Shown piece by piece: positions 57,962-64,000 of a stretch of DNA of 64,000 nt. Each line of letters opens with the position of its first letter. Position 1 is the first letter of the stretch. The stretch covers positions 1,713,001 to 1,777,000 of the forward strand of contig NZ_CP019427.1 of assembly GCF_009834545.1 (NCBI RefSeq). The letters run 5' to 3'. The position numbers and the translations under genes are program-made. Source of the DNA: Pseudomonas sp. S04 (lineage in GTDB: Bacteria > Pseudomonadota > Gammaproteobacteria > Pseudomonadales > Pseudomonadaceae). The notes under the pieces are model-generated. The model saw only the letters and a program-made list of their open reading frames with translations. It did not search any database and was not told where the DNA came from.

Positions 57962-58981
57962 GTGTCTTTGAAACCCTGGAATACTGCCTGGTTGCTGGTG
58001 CTGCTCAGCGGGCTGGCGGACGCCCGTGAGTACGCCTATAGCGATGCACACCTGCACTATGTGGATTTTTTCCAGGAAACCGCCGGCATGCCGAAGCTGC
58101 TCAAGGCGATGGCGGACAATCGCATTGAGCATGTGATGATTTCCGGGGTCCCGGTGGCGAAGAAGTGGCATGAAGACGAGCCCAAGCGCCCGCGCTATTA
58201 CGCCGGGGATGATGCCGATGCCTACTGGTACAGCGCCACTGATGTGATTGTCGCCGCCGCGGTGAACAAGCTGACCCCCGAACAGCGCCAACAGTTTCAT
58301 CCGTTCCTCTCAGGCTTCAATCCCAATGACAAGAACTCTGAGGCGCATATCCAACGCATGCTCGACCTCAATCCCGGCTTGTGGCAGGGCATAGGCGAGG
58401 TGTTTACCCGGCATGACGACTTGACCGCCCTGACCTCCGGCGACACGCCGCGAGCGAACAACGAGGCCATGACGCGGATTTACCACCTGGCGGCGGAGAA
58501 CGACTTGCCGGTGCTGGTGCATTCCAACATCACTTCCAAGCGCGAGAAAAACCCGCTGTACCTGGCCGAGATCGAAGAGCCGCTGCGCAATCATCCCCAT
58601 ACCCGGTTTATCTGGGCGCACGCTGGCACCAGCCTGGAAATCCATCGGCATCAAACCCAGCTGGATTTCCTGCTGCCGACCCTGACGCGGCTGCTCGAAG
58701 CGTACCCCAATCTGTTCATCGACCTGTCCTGGAGCGTGCTCACGCCTTATCTGCTGGATGAGGCGGGGCAACCTCGCCCGGAATGGGTAAGCCTGGTGAC
58801 GCGCTTCCCTGAGCGTTTCATGCTGGGTTCCGACGTGGTCGGGCGCTTCAAGACCCTGGGCAAACAGATGCACGGCTTTACCCCCTTTCTTGATGCCTTG
58901 CCGCCCGAGGTCGCGCGTCGGGTGGCGCGAGACAACTTCCTGGCGGTCCTGCCGCGTACGGTGACGCAAGGGGCGCGCTGA
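57962..58981 (+). CDS. Exported metal-dependent amidohydrolase (amidohydrolase 2 family)
   Basis: The 339-aa protein has a signal peptide (cleavage near ADA-REYAY), then a TIM-barrel hydrolase pattern: YSDAHLHYVDFF with the HxH metal pair, VLVHSNITSKRE, FIWAHAGTSLEIH, and the metal Asp in MLGSDVVGRF. GTG at 57962 with GGGGAG 7 bases upstream is the chosen start. Periplasmic members of this family are uncommon; the substrate is unknown. Confidence 0.8.
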   Translation: MSLKPWNTAWLLVLLSGLADAREYAYSDAHLHYVDFFQETAGMPKLLKAMADNRIEHVMISGVPVAKKWHEDEPKRPRYYAGDDADAYWYSATDVIVAAAVNKLTPEQRQQFHPFLSGFNPNDKNSEAHIQRMLDLNPGLWQGIGEVFTRHDDLTALTSGDTPRANNEAMTRIYHLAAENDLPVLVHSNITSKREKNPLYLAEIEEPLRNHPHTRFIWAHAGTSLEIHRHQTQLDFLLPTLTRLLEAYPNLFIDLSWSVLTPYLLDEAGQPRPEWVSLVTRFPERFMLGSDVVGRFKTLGKQMHGFTPFLDALPPEVARRVARDNFLAVLPRTVTQGAR

Positions 58982-59051
58982 GTGGCGGTTTGTCATCAGC
59001 CTGTCACCCGGGTGTCATACCCTCGCGCCCATCTCAATCAAGGAGCGCGAT

Positions 59052-59516
59052 ATGTCCCTCACTCGTTTATCTGCATTGGCGGCGCTGATGCTGCTCAGCG
59101 GCCTGGCCAGCGCCGAGGTCAGCGTGCAAGGTCCAGTGGAATATGGTGTGTTCGAAGGGGCCAAGGCCGATCTGCAGTCAGGGGAGCGGGTGTTGCGGCG
59201 CAGCAACGAGTCGATCCGCCAGACCGAAACGGTGCCAGCCAAGTTGGGCACCAAGTTCGGTATCCGCTATCAGTTGGCCGGCAAGGCGGTCGAGGGGCAG
59301 CCGCTGACGTTGCTGTACTTTACCCCGGGCATTCGCACCCCCGACGGTGTGCGTCACGACAAACTGGAGGTGGTCCAGAAGCTGCTGCCGGGTGCCCCGC
59401 AGGATGTGATGGCCTATGAATTCACCGAGAGCCACGAAGTGGTGCCGGGCGAATGGCGCTTCATGGTGTTCCAAGGCGATCGTTTGCTGACGCAGCAAAG
59501 TTTCACCGTGCGCTAA
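59052..59516 (+). CDS. DUF3859 periplasmic protein
   Basis: The 154-aa protein has a signal peptide (cleavage near ASA-EVSVQ) and a beta-rich domain with VQGPVEYGVFEG, GTKFGIRYQLAGKAVEGQPL, and VPGEWRFMVFQGDRLLTQQSF. These features match DUF3859; the function is unknown. It lies 70 bp after the amidohydrolase gene and ends at a strong terminator shared with fabB. Confidence 0.82.
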   Translation: MSLTRLSALAALMLLSGLASAEVSVQGPVEYGVFEGAKADLQSGERVLRRSNESIRQTETVPAKLGTKFGIRYQLAGKAVEGQPLTLLYFTPGIRTPDGVRHDKLEVVQKLLPGAPQDVMAYEFTESHEVVPGEWRFMVFQGDRLLTQQSFTVR

Positions 59517-59531
59517 GCAGCAATCGCAGAC

Positions 59532-59567
59532 AAAAAAACGCCCCGAACCAGTCGGGGCGTTTTTTAT
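59532..59567. terminator. Bidirectional terminator between DUF3859 gene and fabB
   Basis: Stem AAAAAACGCCCCGA/TCGGGGCGTTTTTT with loop ACCAG, between convergent genes. Confidence 0.94.
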
Positions 59568-59586
59568 GCGGCGGTGCGGCGGGGTA

Positions 59587-60807
59587 TTACTTACCCTGCC
59601 AGCGCTGCAGGACCAGGGTGGCGTTGGTGCCGCCGAAGCCGAAGCTGTTGCTCATCACGGTGTTGAAGGCTACGTCTTCACGGGTCTTGGTCAGGATTGG
59701 CATGTCGGCCACTTCCGGATCCAGCTCGTCGATGTTGGCCGAACCGGCCATGAAGTTGCCTTCCATCATCAGCATGCAGTAGATCGCTTCGTGAACGCCG
59801 GCGGCGCCCAGGGAGTGACCCGACAGGCTCTTGGTGGAGCTGATGGCCGGTGCCTTGGCGCCGAACACTTCACGCACACCTTTCATTTCCATGACGTCGC
59901 CGACCGGAGTCGAGGTGCCGTGGGTGTTCAGGTAGTCGATCGGTGCATCAACGGTGGACATCGCCATCTGCATGCAGCGGATAGCGCCTTCGCCGCTTGG
60001 TGCGACCATGTCGTAGCCGTCGGAAGTCGCGCCGTAGCCGACGATTTCCGCGTAGATCTTCGCGCCACGGGCCAGAGCGTGCTCCAGCTCCTCAACCACG
60101 ACCATGCCGCCACCGCCGGCGATGACAAAACCGTCACGCTTGGCGTCGTAGGCACGGGAGGCTTTTTCCGGGGTTTCGTTGTACTGGCTGGACAGTGCGC
60201 CCATGGCGTCGAACAGGAACGATTGGCTCCAATGCTCTTCTTCACCGCCGCCGGCGAACACGATGTCCTGCTTGCCCATCTGGATCTGTTCCATGGCGGT
60301 ACCGATGCAGTGAGCACTGGTGGCGCAGGCAGAAGCGATGGAGTAGTTCAGGCCCTTGATCTTGAACGGAGTGGCCAGGCACGCGGAAACGGTGCTGCTC
60401 ATGGTCCGCGTCACGCGGTATGGGCCGACGCGCTTGACGCCTTTCTCGCGCAGGATATCCAGCGCTTCCATCTGGTTCAGGGTCGATGCGCCACCGGAGC
60501 CGGCGATCAGGCCGGTACGCGGGTTGGACACTTGCTCTTCGGTCAGGCCGGAGTCAGTGATGGCGTCTTTCATGGCCAGGTAGGCGTAAGCCGCCGCGTG
60601 GCCGACGAAGCGATAGATCTTGCGATCGATCAGTTCTTCGAGGGGCAGGTCAATGGAGCCGGAAACCTGGCTACGCAGACCCATTTCGGCATATTCCGGG
60701 TTGAACCGGATGCCAGGGCGGCTTGCACGCAGGTTAGCGGAGACGGTCTCTTTGTCATTGCCCAGGCACGAAACGATGCCTAGACCAGTGATAACGACGC
60801 GGCGCAT
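59587..60807 (-). CDS. fabB: 3-Oxoacyl-ACP synthase I FabB
   Basis: The 406-aa condensing enzyme has the catalytic Cys in [17 protein letters not shown] near residue 163 and two His in [11 protein letters not shown] and [11 protein letters not shown]. It elongates the cis-3-decenoyl-ACP made by FabA, which commits the chain to unsaturated fatty acids. It lies 11 bp after fabA on the same strand. Confidence 0.97.
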   Translation of the reverse strand: MRRVVITGLGIVSCLGNDKETVSANLRASRPGIRFNPEYAEMGLRSQVSGSIDLPLEELIDRKIYRFVGHAAAYAYLAMKDAITDSGLTEEQVSNPRTGLIAGSGGASTLNQMEALDILREKGVKRVGPYRVTRTMSSTVSACLATPFKIKGLNYSIASACATSAHCIGTAMEQIQMGKQDIVFAGGGEEEHWSQSFLFDAMGALSSQYNETPEKASRAYDAKRDGFVIAGGGGMVVVEELEHALARGAKIYAEIVGYGATSDGYDMVAPSGEGAIRCMQMAMSTVDAPIDYLNTHGTSTPVGDVMEMKGVREVFGAKAPAISSTKSLSGHSLGAAGVHEAIYCMLMMEGNFMAGSANIDELDPEVADMPILTKTREDVAFNTVMSNSFGFGGTNATLVLQRWQGK

Positions 60808-60818
60808 GCGGATAACCC

Positions 60819-61334
60819 TTAGAAGTTGTCAGTGGAGGTGAAAACGCCGACCCGAAGGCCTTCGGCGGTGTAGATCTCGCGGCCGTCAACGCTGACCGAA
60901 CCATCGGCGATGGCCAGGTTCAGTTTGCCTTTGAGTACACGCTTGATCTGAATGTTGTAGGTGACTTTCTTGGCGGTCGGCAGGACCTGGCCAAAGAACT
61001 TCACTTCGCCCGAACCCAGGGCACGGCCGCGGCCTGGCAGGCCTTGCCAGCCGAGGAAGAAGCCGACCAGTTGCCACATGGCGTCGAGGCCCAGGCAGCC
61101 CGGCATCACCGGATCACCTTCGAAGTGGCAGGCGAAGAACCACAGGTCCGGAGTGATATCCAGCTCTGCGACCAATTCACCTTTGCCGTACTTGCCACCC
61201 TCTTCGCTGATATGGGTGATGCGATCCACCATCAACATGTTCGGGGCGGGCAGTTGCGCGTTACCTGGGCCGAACAGCTCACCGCGACTGCAGCGCAGCA
61301 GGTCTTCCCGAGTAAAGGCGTTTTGTTTGGTCAT
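60819..61334 (-). CDS. fabA: 3-Hydroxydecanoyl-ACP dehydratase/isomerase FabA
   Basis: The 171-aa enzyme dehydrates 3-hydroxydecanoyl-ACP and isomerises the product from trans-2 to cis-3. The active-site His is in [21 protein letters not shown] (His about 70) and the catalytic Asp follows at about 84. It is the first gene of fabAB; a possible operator lies upstream at 61469. Confidence 0.97.
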   Translation of the reverse strand: MTKQNAFTREDLLRCSRGELFGPGNAQLPAPNMLMVDRITHISEEGGKYGKGELVAELDITPDLWFFACHFEGDPVMPGCLGLDAMWQLVGFFLGWQGLPGRGRALGSGEVKFFGQVLPTAKKVTYNIQIKRVLKGKLNLAIADGSVSVDGREIYTAEGLRVGVFTSTDNF

Positions 61335-61468
61335 GCGAGCTCCTCAATAGTCCCATGCGGCAGGTGGGGCAAATCTTCCCGGCCGATCAAAGCATTCATG
61401 CCTTGAACCGGCAGCCTACTCATAGACTATTGCGTTGTGGTGAAAGTCACAGGACAAGGGACATGAAT

Positions 61469-61482
61469 GTACACTTGTGCAC
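61469..61482. promoter_or_regulatory. Palindrome upstream of fabA, candidate operator
   Basis: GTACACTTGTGCAC is a near-perfect palindrome (one mismatched pair) 135 bp upstream of the fabA start. DesT, the TetR-type repressor of fabAB in P. aeruginosa, binds a palindrome of similar layout around TTGT; the match is from memory. Confidence 0.4.
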
Positions 61483-61581
61483 TGAAATTATTATTCAAGC
61501 CCAAAATCGAGCCTGTCGAGGTGACTAAGACTGCCGCACTTTCGGTTTTCGCGCCAGTCGCAGATGCTCGATTAGGCGGTA

Positions 61582-63480
61582 CTACTGCAGCCAACGCTGG
61601 AGAATTTGCTGCAGATCAGTACGTTTGAAAGGCTTGGCCAGGTAATCGTTCATTCCCGCCGCCAGGCAGGCCTCGCGGTCACCCTGCAAGGCGTTGGCCG
61701 TCAGGGCGATGATCGGTACTTCGCTGCAGCCGGGCAGTTGCCGGATCTGCCGCGTGGCTTCGTAGCCGTCGATGATCGGCAGCCGGCAATCCATCAGGAT
61801 CGCCTCGAAAATCAGGCTCTCGGCGCTGCGAACCGCCTGCGCGCCGTCGGTGGCGACGCTGACGGTGAAGCCCAGGCTGCGTAGCATGGCCTCGATCACG
61901 GTCTGGTTGACCGGGTTGTCCTCCACCAGCAACACATTGCGCCCTTCGCCATTGCCGCTCGGCACCCGCGCGGCAGGCGCCGGTGTGGGCAAGGTCTGGC
62001 GCGACAAGGCCAGGGGCATTTCCAGGGTAAAGACCGAGCCCTGGCCTTCCACGCTTTGCGCGCGCAGTGTGCCCCCCATGCGTTCGGCCAGGGTGCGGGC
62101 GATCGGCAGTCCCAGGCCGGTACCGCCATAACGCCTTGAAATCGAACTGTCGGCCTGCTGGAAGGCGTTGAACATCTGCTCCAGGTTGTCCGGGGAGATG
62201 CCGATGCCGCTGTCGCGCACCGTGCAGGTAAACCACAGCAGTTCGTGGTCCAGCGACTGCCACTGCGCCTGGATTGACACCTGGCCGTGCTCGGTGAATT
62301 TCAGGGCATTGCCGATCAGGTTGACCAGGATCTGCCGGATACGTGTCGGATCGCCCTGCACGTTCAGGGCCGGCATGCCGTCGGCCAATTGCAGCTGCAG
62401 GTTCAGGCCGCGTTGCTGCGCACTGTGGGCGAACGCCTGGGCGCAACTGTTGATCAGGTCGGCGAGGTTGAACGGGATGTGCTCCAGTTCCAGGGGGGCT
62501 CGTTCGATGCGCGAGAAATCCAGAATGTCGTTGATCACCTTGAGCAAATGCTCGGTGGACTCCGACGCCAATGCGGCGTACTCGACTTGCTCGTCGGTCA
62601 TCTGGGTGGTTTCCAGAAGCTGCAACATGCCCAGCACGCCATTCATGGGGGTGCGCAGTTCGTGGCTCATCATCGCCAGGAAGTCGGATTTGGCGCTGTT
62701 GGCCTTCTCCGCCTCTTCACGGGTCTGGATCAGTTGCGCCATGGCCTGCTGCTGTTCACGGCTGGCGTGCTCCAGGCCATCGGCCAGGTTGTTGATATGC
62801 CGCGACAGGCTGCCCAACTCCGCATCGTCGACGATCGGCAGCGGGGTGCTGTAGTCGCCTTGTTGGATGGCCTTCACCGCGTTGCCCATGGCACTGATGG
62901 GTTCCGACAGGCTGGCGGCCAGGCGCCGGGCCAGGAGGAAGGTAAAGAGCAGGGCGAATAGCGCCAGGATGCCCGCCTTGAGGACGATCTCCTGTTGGCG
63001 CTGACTGAAGGCATCGTTGGACATGCCAACGATCACCCGCCCCAGATAGTCTTCAGTGATGCCGCTGGGCGGGGGCGCGGCCTGCAGGAAGTCGTCATTG
63101 AGCTGGATGCGTTGCAGGCGCACCGGTGCCTGGAATACCTCGATCTGCTGTGGCTGTCCGCGGGAAAGCGACGGTTGCTCGACGTACACCAGAACGTTGT
63201 TGGCACTGTCCTGGACCTGCAGGAAACGCACGTGAGGGGTGGCCAGCGTGGCCTTCATCAGGCTCTCGAGCACCTCCTTGTTGCCGGAAATCACCCCATA
63301 TTCGGTGGCCGGGGCCAGTTGATTGGCCACCAGTTGGCCGGTGTGATTGAGTTCCTGGCGCAAGTCCTGGATGCGCACGAAGGTAAAGAAGCTGATCAGC
63401 AGCAGGGTCAGCAGCAGGGCCGGGCCGAGGCTGATGACCTGGGTGCGAGTATTGATGCCCCAGTGGCGGCGGAAGGTCAT
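61582..63480 (-). CDS. Hybrid sensor histidine kinase (GacS/BarA-like, no Hpt)
   Basis: The 632-aa protein has a membrane helix (about 17-35), a periplasmic sensor of about 125 residues, a second helix (about 168-186), a HAMP linker, HisKA with His273 in MMSHELRTPMNG, an HATPase domain (NLIGNALKFTEHG, DSGIGISPDN), and a receiver with Asp564 in LMDCRLPIIDGYE. There is no C-terminal Hpt, so an outside Hpt such as HptB is needed. Position beside fabA matches PA1611 of P. aeruginosa, a partner of RetS (from memory). It overlaps the upstream binding-protein gene by 4 bp. Confidence 0.88.
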   Translation of the reverse strand: MTFRRHWGINTRTQVISLGPALLLTLLLISFFTFVRIQDLRQELNHTGQLVANQLAPATEYGVISGNKEVLESLMKATLATPHVRFLQVQDSANNVLVYVEQPSLSRGQPQQIEVFQAPVRLQRIQLNDDFLQAAPPPSGITEDYLGRVIVGMSNDAFSQRQQEIVLKAGILALFALLFTFLLARRLAASLSEPISAMGNAVKAIQQGDYSTPLPIVDDAELGSLSRHINNLADGLEHASREQQQAMAQLIQTREEAEKANSAKSDFLAMMSHELRTPMNGVLGMLQLLETTQMTDEQVEYAALASESTEHLLKVINDILDFSRIERAPLELEHIPFNLADLINSCAQAFAHSAQQRGLNLQLQLADGMPALNVQGDPTRIRQILVNLIGNALKFTEHGQVSIQAQWQSLDHELLWFTCTVRDSGIGISPDNLEQMFNAFQQADSSISRRYGGTGLGLPIARTLAERMGGTLRAQSVEGQGSVFTLEMPLALSRQTLPTPAPAARVPSGNGEGRNVLLVEDNPVNQTVIEAMLRSLGFTVSVATDGAQAVRSAESLIFEAILMDCRLPIIDGYEATRQIRQLPGCSEVPIIALTANALQGDREACLAAGMNDYLAKPFKRTDLQQILQRWLQ

Positions 63481-64000
63481 GGCCAGGTGTCTCCTTCGGC
63501 CAACTGGATAGCCACCGCCACGGGGTCGATCTGTTCAAGGCCCAGGGAGCGCGCGACTTGCGGGTTGCTGGCGACCTTGAAGCGCGTGGGGTAGAGGCTG
63601 CGGGGCCAACTGGCCGGCGGACGGTCGAGCAACTCGTCGAGGATCGCCAGCCAGTCACTCTGGTCGCTGTAGCTGCTGGCCAGGCTGCCGGCCTTGACGA
63701 ACCCGGCATTCGGTCCGATCAGCGCCCGTTGCTGGCCATAGCTACTGAGCAACAGGTTTTTTGCGGTTTTCGGGTTGTACAGTTCGGGGTCGTCGAGACC
63801 TAGCAGCACGTCGCTGTTTTTCAGTAGCGTTTGCAGGGGCCGGCTGTCACTGGTGTTGTCCCAGCGCTCGGCGACGACTTCCATGCCCAGGCGATGGGCG
63901 GCGCCGTGCAGCTCCTTGAGCAGGAACTCGCTGTCCTTGCCGAACAACACGCCAATGCGCCTGGCTTGCGGCAGCAGGCTACGGGTCAGGCGCAACTGGC
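63477..64000 (-). CDS. ABC-type substrate-binding-like protein, partial
   Basis: At least 174 C-terminal residues are present and the gene runs off the right edge. The segment ARRIGVLFGKDSEFLLKELHGAAHRLGMEV followed by DVLLGLDDPELYNPKTAKNLLLSSYGQQRALIG and GPNAGFVKAGSLASSYSD matches the second lobe of the ABC_sub_bind (TrpX-like) family. No permease gene is visible. Its stop overlaps the hybrid kinase start by 4 bp, which suggests it senses a ligand for the kinase rather than feeding a transporter. Confidence 0.78.
   Translation of the reverse strand, partial: QLRLTRSLLPQARRIGVLFGKDSEFLLKELHGAAHRLGMEVVAERWDNTSDSRPLQTLLKNSDVLLGLDDPELYNPKTAKNLLLSSYGQQRALIGPNAGFVKAGSLASSYSDQSDWLAILDELLDRPPASWPRSLYPTRFKVASNPQVARSLGLEQIDPVAVAIQLAEGDTWP

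Overview
The window looks like chromosomal DNA of a Pseudomonas, most probably of the P. fluorescens group. Three things point there: high-GC codon use throughout, dense REP palindromes with the core GAGCGGGCTTGCCCGC plus a REP-associated tyrosine transposase (RAYT), and a gene order that, from memory, follows P. aeruginosa PAO1 in two blocks (roughly the ccm-to-gcl region and the gltA/sdh/suc-to-fabA region). I see no rRNA, tRNA, CRISPR, prophage or plasmid functions. Nearly all of the window is core chromosome; the accessory part is one insertion-sequence island and the REP elements.

Layout. 1-1530: a tandem array of about ten 143-bp units, each holding two REP palindromes in opposite orientation (a REPIN array). 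1554-3445: an FlhB C-terminal-like protein and a FliK-type hook-length protein. 3653-10607: a complete cytochrome c maturation operon, ccmABCDEFGHI, with start/stop overlaps at most junctions. 10623-14450: a small lipoprotein, a Rid-family protein, a sulfate-binding protein, a voltage-gated-type K+ channel and a urea transporter. 14614-21186: the glyoxylate carboligase pathway on the minus strand (gcl, hyi, glxR, ttuD, pyk), divergent from a GlcG-like gene. The two are separated by a control region with two TTGTATACAA palindromes. 21900-28673: the RAYT with flanking REPs, a RutR-like TetR regulator, a YedI membrane protein, an MlaA-like protein overlapping an alpha/beta hydrolase, and a membrane-anchored GH17 enzyme. 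29003-32036: an orphan quaternary-amine binding protein and yjcH-actP for acetate uptake. 32155-35875: an IS island in which an IS3-family element lies between two inverted copies of a noncoding repeat, one copy being split by an IS4-family element.

35987-48984 is the TCA cycle block. gltA is divergent from sdhCDAB-sucAB-lpd-sucCD, with convincing sigma70-type promoters for both directions and several strong hairpins between the cistrons. 49414-59516 holds brnQ, DUF599 and MAPEG membrane proteins, an Ala-rich lipoprotein, two overlapping PaaI thioesterases, htpG, a dienelactone-hydrolase-like enzyme, pirin, OsmC, an exported amidohydrolase and a DUF3859 protein. 59587-61334 is fabA-fabB (unsaturated fatty acid synthesis). 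The window ends in a hybrid histidine kinase coupled to a binding-protein gene that runs off the edge.

Taken together, much of the window is C2 and central carbon metabolism: acetate uptake (ActP), glyoxylate to tartronate semialdehyde to glycerate to pyruvate (Gcl, Hyi, GlxR, TtuD, Pyk), and the TCA cycle. Electron-transport maturation (Ccm, Sdh) sits beside it. The least explained parts are the REPIN array and its possible RAYT partner, the operator pair at gcl, the alternative hairpins between lpd and sucC, the MlaA/hydrolase pair, and the binding-protein/kinase pair at the right edge.
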